Assembly: GCA_964389575.1 (NCBI GenBank)
Contig: CAYMFF010000022.1
Location: 1 to 37,629 of the forward strand
From: JAGNRR01 sp964389575
GTDB taxonomy: Bacteria > Bacteroidota > Bacteroidia > Chitinophagales > Chitinophagaceae
Length of the DNA stretch: 37,629 bases
Direction: 5' to 3'
Part shown: piece by piece, positions 8,946 through 16,540 of the stretch
Numbering within the stretch: the stretch's first letter is position 1
How the letters are laid out: the number at the start of each line of letters is the position of its first letter
Position numbers and translations under genes: made by a program
Notes under the pieces: model-generated
Databases searched by the model: none
Seen by the model: the letters and a program-made list of their open reading frames with translations, nothing else
What the model was told of the DNA's origin: nothing

Positions 8946-9019
8946 TGATCCAGACAGGATTCGAACCTGTGACCGTCAGATTAGAAATCTGATGCTCTAT
9001 CCAGCTGAGCTACTGGACC
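8946..9019 (-). tRNA. tRNA-Arg (anticodon UCU)
   Basis: A 74-base cloverleaf on the minus strand. Acceptor stem GGTCCAG / CTGGATC includes one G-T pair and is followed by discriminator A. The D arm is GCTC...GAGC. The anticodon stem TCAGA / TCTGA encloses loop TTTCTAA, giving anticodon TCT for AGA codons. The T arm is GGTTCGAATCC-like. The 3' CCA is not encoded. A terminator follows directly. Confidence 0.97.
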
Positions 9020-9110
9020 ATAAAGACCGCGAAATTAAGTATAAAATTATTTTTTTATCTAAAAACACGGAATGTTTATTGCTATTGAATTCAATAAATT
9101 AATTTTTAAA

Positions 9111-9623
9111 TTAAGTAGATACTTTGTCTAGGATTCGTTGCCAAAGCCAACTTTTATCTAATGGTGTAAGCCATGATTCAAGAAGTGCCTTTTTAGTTGC
9201 AACTAAATTATTAAAAAGAGGCGTATCAGTTTCTATAAATCCTTTCTCCAAACCATGAGAAATTTGACTCATAGGAAGCATTTGAACTTTATCGTCAACC
9301 AAAAACGAAATGGTTAATCGATCAAAGAAATTTACAGAATATTGCTTTTCAAGACTTTTAATTACGCGAGTCATAACATCGGTACTACAACCACTGACTT
9401 GAGAAGCTGTTTCATCGGCCAGGATAACGACAAAATTTCCAAACAGTAATTCGCCCCAACCTTTTACCACGGCGCCATGTGTTTGCCATTGTAGATAAAA
9501 GTTCTTTAGCTGCTCATTTATCTCAAGCGTTTCTTTTGAATTAAAAGGTCGAGAAGATTGAAAAATCCAAACTCGACTATCATCCGATAGCTCTTGTGGT
9601 ATTTTAGCAAACTCAGTATTCAT
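9111..9623 (-). CDS. Conserved small protein of the Fe-S oxidoreductase operon (function unknown)
   Basis: A soluble protein of 170 residues, opening MNTEFAKIPQELSDDSRVWIFQSSRPF. From memory, homologues in Bacteroidota genomes are often labelled ABC transporter ATPase. No Walker A, Walker B or signature motif is present here, so that label does not fit. Motifs of note are VVKGWGELLFGNFVVILAD and the Trp-rich tail SWLWQRIL. Its start codon overlaps the stop of the upstream Fe-S gene by one base (TAATG at 9621-9625), which indicates translational coupling. A role with the Fe-S proteins is likely from context, but the activity is unknown. Confidence 0.8.
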   Translation of the reverse strand: MNTEFAKIPQELSDDSRVWIFQSSRPFNSKETLEINEQLKNFYLQWQTHGAVVKGWGELLFGNFVVILADETASQVSGCSTDVMTRVIKSLEKQYSVNFFDRLTISFLVDDKVQMLPMSQISHGLEKGFIETDTPLFNNLVATKKALLESWLTPLDKSWLWQRILDKVST

Positions 9624-10393
9624 TATTTCTCCATGCTTTCGTTAATAATTTCGGCAATATCCTTAACCTCTACACTATCTTCTTTGTTAGAATTTTTGAC
9701 CCCGTCACCTAGCATAGTAATACAAAATGGACAATTGGCTGCAATAGTAGTTGCGCCCGTTGCCAATGCCTCTTCTGTTCGTTCTATATTGACTCCTTTG
9801 TCACCTTTTTCTTCTTCCTTGAACATTTGTGCTCCACCAGCACCACAGCATAACCCATTGGCTCTGCAACGTTTTAATTCCACTAAGTCAGCATCTAAAG
9901 TTTCCAATACTTTACGCGGCGCTTCGTATATATTATTAGCTCGGCCTAAATAGCAACTATCATGATAGGTAATTTTTTTGCCTTTAAAAGCACCACCTTC
10001 ACTCATTTTAATTTTTCCTTGATCAATTAATTCTTGCAATAGGGTAGTGTGATGAATTACTTCATATTCTCCTCCCAATTCAGGATATTCATTTTTAATA
10101 GTATTAAAACAATGCGGACAAGTAGTCACAATTTTTTTAATGTTGTACATATTCAAGGTCTGAATATTATTATATGCCATCATTTGAAAAAGAAATTCAT
10201 TTCCACTTCTTCGAGCGGGATCACCCGTGCACATTTCTTCCTTTCCTAAAATTGCATAATCTAAGTCTACGGCATTAAGTATTTCTACAAAAGCCTTTGT
10301 AATTTTCTGTGCTCTTTGATCAAAGCTTCCTGCACAACCTACCCAGAAAAGTATTTCGGGAGCTCGGCTAGGGTCTATTCTTTTTACTTCCAT
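9623..10393 (-). CDS. Cysteine-rich (CCG) domain Fe-S binding protein, HdrB/LutA/GlpC-like
   Basis: A protein of 256 residues with two cysteine-rich CCG-type domains. The first carries FWVGCAGSFD near the N-terminus and TTCPHCFNTIKNEY. The second carries YHDSCYLGR, then LCCGAGGAQMF and ANCPFCITML. These motifs bind a 4Fe-4S cluster in HdrB, LutA and GlpC-type subunits of respiratory oxidoreductases. With the membrane ferredoxin protein encoded upstream (10951-12276), it probably forms an electron-transfer complex linked to the quinone pool. The substrate is not evident. In this window a separate gene and repeats have been inserted between the two subunit genes. Confidence 0.88.
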   Translation of the reverse strand: MEVKRIDPSRAPEILFWVGCAGSFDQRAQKITKAFVEILNAVDLDYAILGKEEMCTGDPARRSGNEFLFQMMAYNNIQTLNMYNIKKIVTTCPHCFNTIKNEYPELGGEYEVIHHTTLLQELIDQGKIKMSEGGAFKGKKITYHDSCYLGRANNIYEAPRKVLETLDADLVELKRCRANGLCCGAGGAQMFKEEEKGDKGVNIERTEEALATGATTIAANCPFCITMLGDGVKNSNKEDSVEVKDIAEIINESMEK

Positions 10394-10431
10394 TGTATCT
10401 AATGTTTTTTCTATTTATTTGATAATTAGTT

Positions 10432-10510
10432 GATTTGGTAATTTGATAATGATTTGGTGTAATTAGCCAATAGATTTAAGAATGTGCCGATTTGGTGATT
10501 TGATGATAAT
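10432..10510. repeat. Left repeat block flanking the four-helix-bundle gene
   Basis: Two related units lie here. Unit A (10432-10451), GATTTGGTAATTTGATAATG, matches the reverse complement of 10917-10936 at 19 of 20 positions. Unit B starts AATGTGCCGATTTGG (10481-10495), a perfect 15-base inverted match to 10930-10944, and continues with GATTTGATGATAAT. The block holds no gene. Confidence 0.75.
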
Positions 10511-10546
10511 ATTGTTTGAGTCATAGTCAAAAATTGTTTTTTTCAT

Positions 10547-10897
10547 TTATTTTCTTTTACTGCTCGAGATAATCTTTGAGAGTACTTTGTTTATTGAATC
10601 AACTTTAGTCAAAAGCGTTTCGGCTTGTTTCAAACCATAAACTTCATTTATCAATAATAACCAATATTCAGATTCGTCCGCTTCTTTAGCTGCTATTTTC
10701 ATTTTATGAATAAAGTCTGCTTTGCTCTTTGTATTTTGAGCCTCTCGAACGTTCGCACCAATCGATGTAGAACATTTTCCGAACTGATAGTTTAAATTTC
10801 TGTTCTTTGTATTTAATTCGCCATCGCAAAATCGAATTGAATCTGCCGCAAAGGCAAACGTCAAATCAACAATTATATTTTCTTTATTACTCTGCAT
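10547..10897 (-). CDS. Four-helix-bundle protein (23S rRNA intervening-sequence / Avd-like family)
   Basis: A protein of 116 residues, all helical, with a lysine-rich C-terminus. The core SIGANVREAQNTKSKADFIHK, followed by KIAAKEADESEYWLLL, is the hallmark of the four-helix-bundle family (TIGR02436). Members are encoded in 23S rRNA intervening sequences or as stand-alone genes. The accessory protein Avd of diversity-generating retroelements has a related fold. The function of stand-alone members is not established. The gene lies in the same direction as the Fe-S operon but is flanked on both sides by inverted repeats (10432-10510 and 10917-10953), so it looks like an inserted cassette. No reverse transcriptase is present nearby. 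Confidence 0.88.
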   Translation of the reverse strand: MQSNKENIIVDLTFAFAADSIRFCDGELNTKNRNLNYQFGKCSTSIGANVREAQNTKSKADFIHKMKIAAKEADESEYWLLLINEVYGLKQAETLLTKVDSINKVLSKIISSSKRK

Positions 10898-10916
10898 TTA
10901 CAATAATTAGATAGCC

Positions 10917-10953
10917 CATTATCAAATTGCCAAATCGGCACATTACCAAATTA
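10917..10953. repeat. Right repeat flanking the four-helix-bundle gene
   Basis: This single unit pairs as an inverted repeat with the left block: 15 of 15 bases at 10930-10944 and 19 of 20 at 10917-10936. It runs up to and into the TAA stop (10951-10953) of the Fe-S oxidoreductase gene. Confidence 0.75.
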
Positions 10954-12276
10954 GTCATTCGCCCAAGCATCTCTATCATCCGGGCTAAACTTCCAAGGAG
11001 CCATATTATTTTCTATGTTACTAAACATTAAGTTCCACTCCGTTGGTGAGTTACTTTCTTCCATTACTAAATATCGACGCAGTTCATTGATAATAGAAAG
11101 CGGCTCGATACTTACCGGGCATTCTTCAACACAAGCATTACAGGTTGTACAAGCTCTTAATTCTTCTACAGTAATGTAATCATTTAACAACGTTTTACCG
11201 TCATCTACGAACTCTCCGTTTTTATCAATATTAGATCCAATTTCTTGAATACGATCTCGCGTATCCATCATGATTTTACGAGGAGATAATTTTTTACCCG
11301 TTTGATTAGCCGGACAGGCCGAAGTACAACGACCGCATTCTGTGCAGGCATATGCGTCCAATAAGTTAGTCCAGGGTAAATCTGTTGCATCCTTTGCTCC
11401 AAAGCGCTGCCCCGCCTCGATGGGGTTGGCATCGGCACCTGTTGGTGCTAGCTCGGGCTGCATCATATACTTTATTTCATTCTGAATAGCAGGCATATTA
11501 CTCATGCCACCCATACCAGTTAGTTTACTATAAAATGCATTGGGGAAAGCCAGAATTACATGTAAATGTTTAGAGAAGTACAAATAATTCATAAAAAAGA
11601 AAATACCGGCGATATGTAACCACCAAAAGGCACGTTCCAAACCAATAAGTGCATTCATAGAAAGACCTGCAAACAGGGGCTTCAACATGCCTGAAACAAT
11701 GAAGGTGTCGGTTTGTACATAATGATCAGCTCCTATGTCTTGCAATGCTAAATCGGTAGCATTCATACTTAAGAATAGACCCATTAAAATAATTTCAAGA
11801 ATTAGAATCAGATTCCCATCTATTTTGGGCCAACCCATAGCTAACTGACCCGTAACCAATCGAGGGATTTTAATAATATTTCTGCGAATCAGAAAAATAA
11901 CACAAACAAGAAGAACCAGTGCTGCCAATATCTCAAAACAATTTATTAAAAAAGAATAGAATCCACCGAGTAGGGGAGCAAACATTCTATGTTGTCCTGT
12001 AATACCATCTAAGATAATTTCTAAAATTTCTACGTTAATAATAATAAATCCAGCGTAAATAATAAAATGCATTACCGCCACTAATGGCTTTTTAAACATT
12101 TTCTTTTGGCCCATGGCTAACAATAAAACATTGCGCCAACGTTCTTTTTTATGATCGTTTATATCTTGTTTTTTACCCAAAAAAATATTCCGACGAAGTC
12201 GTTTCATATTTCGGATAAAGTACCAAATTGAAAAGCCAGAGAGAAGAACAAATAAGACTTGCTGTACGATTTGCAT
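10951..12276 (-). CDS. Membrane-bound 4Fe-4S ferredoxin-type oxidoreductase subunit
   Basis: A protein of 441 residues. The N-terminal ~240 residues hold about six hydrophobic segments, as in NarI/HdrE-type membrane subunits. The C-terminal part carries two 4Fe-4S motifs, CTECGRCTSACP near residue 310 and CTTCNACVEECP near residue 378. Together with the CCG protein downstream it resembles DsrK/HdrD-like modules that move electrons between the membrane quinone pool and a soluble partner. The start ATG 12276 lies 6 bases after a perfect -7 box TAAATTTG. The stop codon lies inside an inserted repeat. The electron donor and acceptor are unknown. Confidence 0.87.
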   Translation of the reverse strand: MQIVQQVLFVLLSGFSIWYFIRNMKRLRRNIFLGKKQDINDHKKERWRNVLLLAMGQKKMFKKPLVAVMHFIIYAGFIIINVEILEIILDGITGQHRMFAPLLGGFYSFLINCFEILAALVLLVCVIFLIRRNIIKIPRLVTGQLAMGWPKIDGNLILILEIILMGLFLSMNATDLALQDIGADHYVQTDTFIVSGMLKPLFAGLSMNALIGLERAFWWLHIAGIFFFMNYLYFSKHLHVILAFPNAFYSKLTGMGGMSNMPAIQNEIKYMMQPELAPTGADANPIEAGQRFGAKDATDLPWTNLLDAYACTECGRCTSACPANQTGKKLSPRKIMMDTRDRIQEIGSNIDKNGEFVDDGKTLLNDYITVEELRACTTCNACVEECPVSIEPLSIINELRRYLVMEESNSPTEWNLMFSNIENNMAPWKFSPDDRDAWAND

Positions 12277-12282
12277 TGATTA

Positions 12283-12290
12283 CAAATTTA
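12283..12290 (-). promoter_or_regulatory. -7 promoter box of the Fe-S oxidoreductase operon
   Basis: TAAATTTG on the minus strand, a perfect TAnnTTTG, ending 6 bases before ATG 12276. This implies little or no 5' leader. A -33 TTG at the usual spacing is not visible. Confidence 0.55.
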
Positions 12291-12403
12291 ATACAGAGAG
12301 TTTTAAAAGAACGAATAGTGATTAGCGAATCGTAAGGAGATAAATTAAAGCTTTTTACTAATCACTTTTACTAATGACTCCAGTATCCTAACTTTACAAC
12401 TGC

Positions 12404-12901
12404 ATGGCTGAGAAGAAACAAATCCTTACCGAAGAAGAAATCCAATTAAAGTTAGAACGGTTGGCGTATCAGATTCATGAAAACAATCTAGATCAAAAAG
12501 AAATTGTATTGGCCGGTATGCAAAAACGTGGATTTGCTATTGCTAAGGTATTAGAGCAAAAAATCTCCAAACTGAGCAGGGCCAACATTCGATTAATCTC
12601 CATTGAGATTGATAAGCGGAATCCAATAGACAGTAGCTTAAGTGAAACCAAAGACTTGGACGGCAAAGCGATTGTAATAGTAGACGATGTCGCGAACTCG
12701 GGTAGAACCTTACTCTATGCTTTAAATCCATTTTTAAATGTAATAGCTAAGCGCATTCAAATCTGTGTGCTTGTTGATCGAAAACATAAATCTTATCCTG
12801 TTTGTGCTGATTATGTGGGAATGCAGCTTTCAACCACTGTTGAAGAGCATATTAAAGTTGAGATTGTGAAAGGGAAAATTAAAGGGGCTTGGATTGAGTA
12901 A
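12404..12901 (+). CDS. PyrR-like phosphoribosyltransferase family protein
   Basis: A type I phosphoribosyltransferase fold of 165 residues. The PRPP-binding loop VIVDDVANSGRT lies at residues 91-102, with the DD pair and the Gly-Arg-Thr end intact. An upstream GMQKRGFAIA segment matches the PyrR/Hpt phosphate loop. PyrR proteins act as uracil phosphoribosyltransferases or pyrimidine regulators. Nothing here shows the base used, and no pyr operon is nearby. It lies 22 bases upstream of an ADP-ribosylglycohydrolase gene on the same strand. A near-consensus -7 box TAACTTTA (12389-12396) sits 7 bases before the ATG. Confidence 0.85.
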   Translation: MAEKKQILTEEEIQLKLERLAYQIHENNLDQKEIVLAGMQKRGFAIAKVLEQKISKLSRANIRLISIEIDKRNPIDSSLSETKDLDGKAIVIVDDVANSGRTLLYALNPFLNVIAKRIQICVLVDRKHKSYPVCADYVGMQLSTTVEEHIKVEIVKGKIKGAWIE

Positions 12902-12923
12902 AAATCAATAGCTTAATAAATTA

Positions 12924-13826
12924 ATGAAAATATCAGAAAGGTTTGAAGGGTGTATAATTTGTGGTGCAATTGGTGACGCCTATGGGAGTGCTTATGAAAA
13001 CTTAAAAGAAGATGACAAAAGTATTTTCTATTTATACGGCAAGCCGAAGGAATTAGTTCCAAAATGGAAGATCACAGATGATACACAACTCACACTAGCC
13101 ACTTGTGATGCAATTATTGAAAATAAAAATAGAACCACAGAAGCATTTGCAAAAAAGTATTTAGATTATTTCAAGCGTAGAATAATAACAGGAATTGGCT
13201 CTAGTACTTTAAAAGCTTTGAATGAATTAGAAGTTGGAGGACATTGGAGTCAAACTGGACGTAGGGGCGAATTTGGTGCAGGAAATGGATCTGCAATGCG
13301 AATAGCTCCATTAGCGTTTATAGATTCCATAAAACGAGAGCAATTCAGAGAAATTGGAATAATTACTCATAACAATGATGAAGCCTATATTGGCTCTTTA
13401 TCTGTTTCGATTGCAATAAAGTCTATTCTGAAGAATAAATGGACCGGGCAAGAGAATTTACTTGAAATAATTATTGATCAAATTCCTGATACAAAGTTGC
13501 GCGACAGGCTAATTGAAATTAAAGATATGGATAGCCTTATTGAAATCGGAGCAAAAGGTAATAATGGCTACGTTGTAAATTCAATCCCTTTGGCTATTGC
13601 AGCTGCAAATAAAGTTAAAGATCTCGGAGTCAAAGAAATGTTCAAACAGTTGATTGAAATAGGAGGCGATACGGATACAAACGCATCAATAGCTGGGCAA
13701 ATCGTGGGTACATTGGTTGGTAAAAAAGGAATCCCAAAAGAATTATTGATGCAATTAGCCGAATTGAATGAGTACAATTGGATTAACAACACAATTCAAA
13801 ATTTTATCGAAAAAGAACCATGGTAA
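12924..13826 (+). CDS. ADP-ribosylglycohydrolase family protein
   Basis: A protein of 300 residues of the DraG/ARH fold, which removes ADP-ribose from proteins or small molecules using two Mg ions. Metal-ligand motifs are present: GAIGDAYGSAYE at the N-terminus, KITDDTQLTLAT near residue 52, the GAGNGSAMRIAP loop, and GGDTDTNASIAGQ near residue 250. It is full length and appears active. The target is unknown. Its close spacing with the phosphoribosyltransferase gene suggests cotranscription. No ADP-ribosyltransferase or toxin gene is visible beside it. A strong hairpin follows. Confidence 0.92.
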   Translation: MKISERFEGCIICGAIGDAYGSAYENLKEDDKSIFYLYGKPKELVPKWKITDDTQLTLATCDAIIENKNRTTEAFAKKYLDYFKRRIITGIGSSTLKALNELEVGGHWSQTGRRGEFGAGNGSAMRIAPLAFIDSIKREQFREIGIITHNNDEAYIGSLSVSIAIKSILKNKWTGQENLLEIIIDQIPDTKLRDRLIEIKDMDSLIEIGAKGNNGYVVNSIPLAIAAANKVKDLGVKEMFKQLIEIGGDTDTNASIAGQIVGTLVGKKGIPKELLMQLAELNEYNWINNTIQNFIEKEPW

Positions 13827-13844
13827 GTGCGAAATTAAAAAAAA

Positions 13845-13870
13845 ATCCCCCACGCTTTGGCGTGGGGGAT
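13845..13870. terminator. Terminator between convergent genes
   Basis: Stem ATCCCCCACGC / GCGTGGGGGAT with a 4-base loop, one of the most stable hairpins in the window. On the minus strand it is followed by a long T-run, so it terminates the DUF2795 gene best. It can also stop the ADP-ribosylglycohydrolase transcript. Confidence 0.88.
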
Positions 13871-13893
13871 TCTATCTATTTTAAAAGGTTAAT

Positions 13894-14115
13894 TTAATAT
13901 TCGTCTTCATTAAAGAAGAAATCATCGTGTGTAGGATAGTCGGGCCAGATATCATCTATGCCTTCATAAGCTTCACCTTCATCATCCATCTCTTGAAGAT
14001 TTTCGATTACCTCCAATGGGGCACCCGAACGAATTGCATAATCCAACAATTCTTCTTTGGTGGCTGGCCACGGGGCCTCCTCAAGGTGTGAGGCTAATTC
14101 AAGAGTCCAAAACAT
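13894..14115 (-). CDS. DUF2795-family small acidic protein
   Basis: An acidic protein of 73 residues. It opens MFWTLELASHLEEAPWPATKEELLDYAIRSG, matching DUF2795 proteins common in Bacteroidota, and ends in a very acidic tail (DDFFFNEDEY). It has no signal peptide and no Cys. The function of the family is unknown. It is monocistronic, with a perfect consensus promoter (TTTG, 19-base spacer, TACATTTG) and its own terminator. That pattern suggests a well-expressed gene. Confidence 0.88.
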   Translation of the reverse strand: MFWTLELASHLEEAPWPATKEELLDYAIRSGAPLEVIENLQEMDDEGEAYEGIDDIWPDYPTHDDFFFNEDEY

Positions 14116-14136
14116 ATTTTATTTATTTAGGTTAGC

Positions 14137-14177
14137 TAAATTTGCGCAAATGTATGATATTATTTATATCTACCAAA
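14137..14177. promoter_or_regulatory. Interlocked divergent promoters of DUF2795 and lolD
   Basis: On the minus strand, -33 TTTG (14177 to 14174), a 19-base spacer and -7 TACATTTG (14154 to 14147) form a full consensus for the DUF2795 gene. On the plus strand, TAAATTTG (14137-14144) could serve lolD, though I see no -33 for it. Between and across the boxes lies the perfect palindrome TTTGCGCAAA (14141-14150). Confidence 0.6.
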
Positions 14178-14201
14178 TCCTAAAATTCTAAAGAAAAATT
14201 A

Positions 14202-14855
14202 ATGTTAAAGCTTAAAAATATCAGCAAGTCCTTCGGCAAGCTTCAGATTCTGAATGACATTTCTTTAGAAATACCAAAGGCTCAAATAGCAAGCATTACA
14301 GGTGCTTCTGGTGCTGGCAAGTCTACTTTATTGCACATTATGGGCACCCTAGAAGAAGCCGATCAGGGTGAGCTAATTATCAACAATCAAAATGCCGAAA
14401 ACTTAAAGTCCAAACAACTAGCCGATTTTCGGAATAAAGAAATAGGTTTTGTTTTTCAGTTTCACCATCTATTGCCTGAGTTTTCGGCAATTGAGAATGT
14501 AGCCATGCCAGCATTGATAGCTGGTCAGGGTAAAAGCAATGCGATGGACAAGGCCATGGATTTATTAAAAAAACTAAATATCCATGCTCGCGCAGAGCAC
14601 AAACTGCACCAAATGAGTGGGGGCGAACAACAGCGTGTAGCAATAGCAAGAGCGCTTATGAACCAGCCTAGTGTTTTACTAGCCGATGAGCCTAGTGGAA
14701 ATTTAGATAGTAAGCATTCCAATGAGTTACTCGACTATTTATTTATGCTACGAGACGAATTCAATCAAACCATAGTCATGGTAACCCACGACAACGATAT
14801 GGCCCAACGTTGTGATATTATCCTCAATCTTAAAGACGGCAAGATTAATGAGTAA
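14202..14855 (+). CDS. lolD: LolD-like ABC transporter ATPase (lipoprotein release)
   Basis: A single ABC ATPase domain of 217 residues. Walker A is GASGAGKS near residue 35, the Q-loop region is VFQFHHLLPEFSAIENV, the signature is MSGGEQQR and Walker B runs into LLADEPSGNLDSK. FQFHHLLPEFSA is characteristic of LolD, which with LolC/E releases lipoproteins from the inner membrane. The permease genes are not in this window. Its last 8 bases overlap bshC, so the two are probably cotranscribed and translationally coupled. Confidence 0.88.
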   Translation: MLKLKNISKSFGKLQILNDISLEIPKAQIASITGASGAGKSTLLHIMGTLEEADQGELIINNQNAENLKSKQLADFRNKEIGFVFQFHHLLPEFSAIENVAMPALIAGQGKSNAMDKAMDLLKKLNIHARAEHKLHQMSGGEQQRVAIARALMNQPSVLLADEPSGNLDSKHSNELLDYLFMLRDEFNQTIVMVTHDNDMAQRCDIILNLKDGKINE

Positions 14856-16419
14856 TATCAAACGAATTTCTTACGAGTCCACTGGATCGTTTTCTAAACT
14901 AGTTATTGACTATCTCGATAAAGACGATAAGCTTAAACCCTTTATTAATGATTTTCCGAGCATAGAAGCTATTAAGAAACAGATTTCGAGAAAGGAGAAG
15001 CAACAGGTAGATAGGGGAGCATTAGTTCAGGTTTTACAGGAACAGTATAAGCAGAATGACATTGATAATCCGGAGGTCAATAGTAATATCGAAAAAATTA
15101 GCTCTGAGAAGACGTTTACCATTTGCACCGCCCATCAGCCTAATATATTTACGGGTTATTTATATACTATTTATAAAATTGTCCATGCTATTAATCTTGC
15201 TAGAGAATGTGCTCAGCAGATTCCTGGTTATGATTTCGTTCCCGTTTTCTTTATTGGTAGTGAGGATAATGACATAGAAGAAATTGGGACCATTAACTTC
15301 AAAAGCAAAAAATATCAATGGAGACCCAATGAAACAGGAGCATGTGGACGATTTTCTACAGAAAGCTTAGTAGATATTAGAGATCAGATATTGGCGCTAT
15401 TTGGCAGTAGTGAATCGGAAGAAAAACTGAAAAAACAAATTATATCGGCTTATGACGGCAAAAGAACACTAACTCAGGCCACTCAACATTTTTTGAATAG
15501 TTTATTCGGCTCTGAAGGTCTATTAATACTAGATGCAGACGATTCTATCTTAAAGCAAAACTTTAAGTCAATTGTAAATGATGAATTAGTGAATCAGACT
15601 TCAAATAAGCTTGTAATTGAACATAATAAACTATTAGCTGAACATTATAAAATACAAGTTGATCCCAGGGAGCTGAACCTTTTTTATTTAAAAGGTAATA
15701 TCCGAGAAAGAATTGAGAAGAAGGTTCAAAAATGGTCAGTCATTAATACCGAAATTGAGATTAAACCAGAGTTAGCTGAGACTCATCCCGAATTGTTTTC
15801 ACCAAACGTCATTTTGCGGCCGTTATACCAAGAAACCATTCTGCCCAATGTGGCCTTTGTTGGTGGTGGTAGCGAAATTGCTTATTGGTGCGAATTAAAA
15901 TCTTTGTTTGATCATTATTCATTGCCTTTTCCAATTTTATTCGTCAGAAAGTCAGCCTCTATAGTTTCTGAGAAGATTTTCAAGAAAATAGAAAAACTAG
16001 GATTCGAAGAGAGTTTTAAACCGCTTGAGAATGCGCTAAAAGAAAAATCACTGGAGCATGGAGCGTATGTTGAATTATTAGAAAACCTGGCGAAGTTGCA
16101 ATCGGATTATAAAACTACATTGGCATCAGCCAAGGAGATTAATCCAAGCTTAGCAGTTTCAGCCGACGCGCATTTGGCGAAGATATTAAAGACGCATGAG
16201 CGGATCAAAACGAAATATCGATCGCATATTAAACGAGAGTTTGAAGACTTATCAAATCAAAAGATTGAAATTTCTGACGCTTTATTTCCGGACGGTCAAA
16301 TGCAAGAGCGTAATGAGAATTATTTGGAGTTACTCAGTATTTGGAAAATGGACATTATTCCTGTTTTATTAAATAATTTAAATCCATTAGATACCAGCTA
16401 TTACTTGATTTCATTATAA
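14848..16419 (+). CDS. bshC: Putative cysteine ligase BshC of bacillithiol biosynthesis
   Basis: A protein of 523 residues matching BshC, which adds cysteine to glucosaminyl-malate to finish bacillithiol. Features are the Rossmann-like AHQPNIFTGYLYTIYKIVHA segment near residue 90, FIGSEDNDIEEI, LRPLYQETILPNVAFVGGGSEIAYW, and a coiled-coil region in the C-terminal third. I chose ATG 14848 (MSNIKRISYES), which overlaps lolD by 8 bases. The longer in-frame start at 14812 would overlap lolD by 44 bases. Bacillithiol is the low-molecular-weight thiol known in many Bacteroidota. Confidence 0.92.
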   Translation: MSNIKRISYESTGSFSKLVIDYLDKDDKLKPFINDFPSIEAIKKQISRKEKQQVDRGALVQVLQEQYKQNDIDNPEVNSNIEKISSEKTFTICTAHQPNIFTGYLYTIYKIVHAINLARECAQQIPGYDFVPVFFIGSEDNDIEEIGTINFKSKKYQWRPNETGACGRFSTESLVDIRDQILALFGSSESEEKLKKQIISAYDGKRTLTQATQHFLNSLFGSEGLLILDADDSILKQNFKSIVNDELVNQTSNKLVIEHNKLLAEHYKIQVDPRELNLFYLKGNIRERIEKKVQKWSVINTEIEIKPELAETHPELFSPNVILRPLYQETILPNVAFVGGGSEIAYWCELKSLFDHYSLPFPILFVRKSASIVSEKIFKKIEKLGFEESFKPLENALKEKSLEHGAYVELLENLAKLQSDYKTTLASAKEINPSLAVSADAHLAKILKTHERIKTKYRSHIKREFEDLSNQKIEISDALFPDGQMQERNENYLELLSIWKMDIIPVLLNNLNPLDTSYYLISL

Positions 16420-16540
16420 AATATTCCTATAATTAATATTATGTTCAATTGTAGTTTACGTTAAATATCCCAACCCCTATGTGCTGCATTTTATTCATCT
16501 TTTCCACTACTTTCTTATATTCGCATTCTAAACTATCAAT

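Noticed and set aside
9111..9623. ABC transporter ATPase
   Set aside because: There is no Walker A, Walker B or signature motif in the translated protein.
10394..10953. Diversity-generating retroelement (Avd-like protein)
   Set aside because: The four-helix-bundle gene resembles Avd, but no reverse transcriptase, template repeat or variable repeat is in the window.
13845..13870. Riboswitch-like or CRISPR-like palindrome
   Set aside because: It is a single GC-rich hairpin with a T-run between convergent genes, so it is a terminator.
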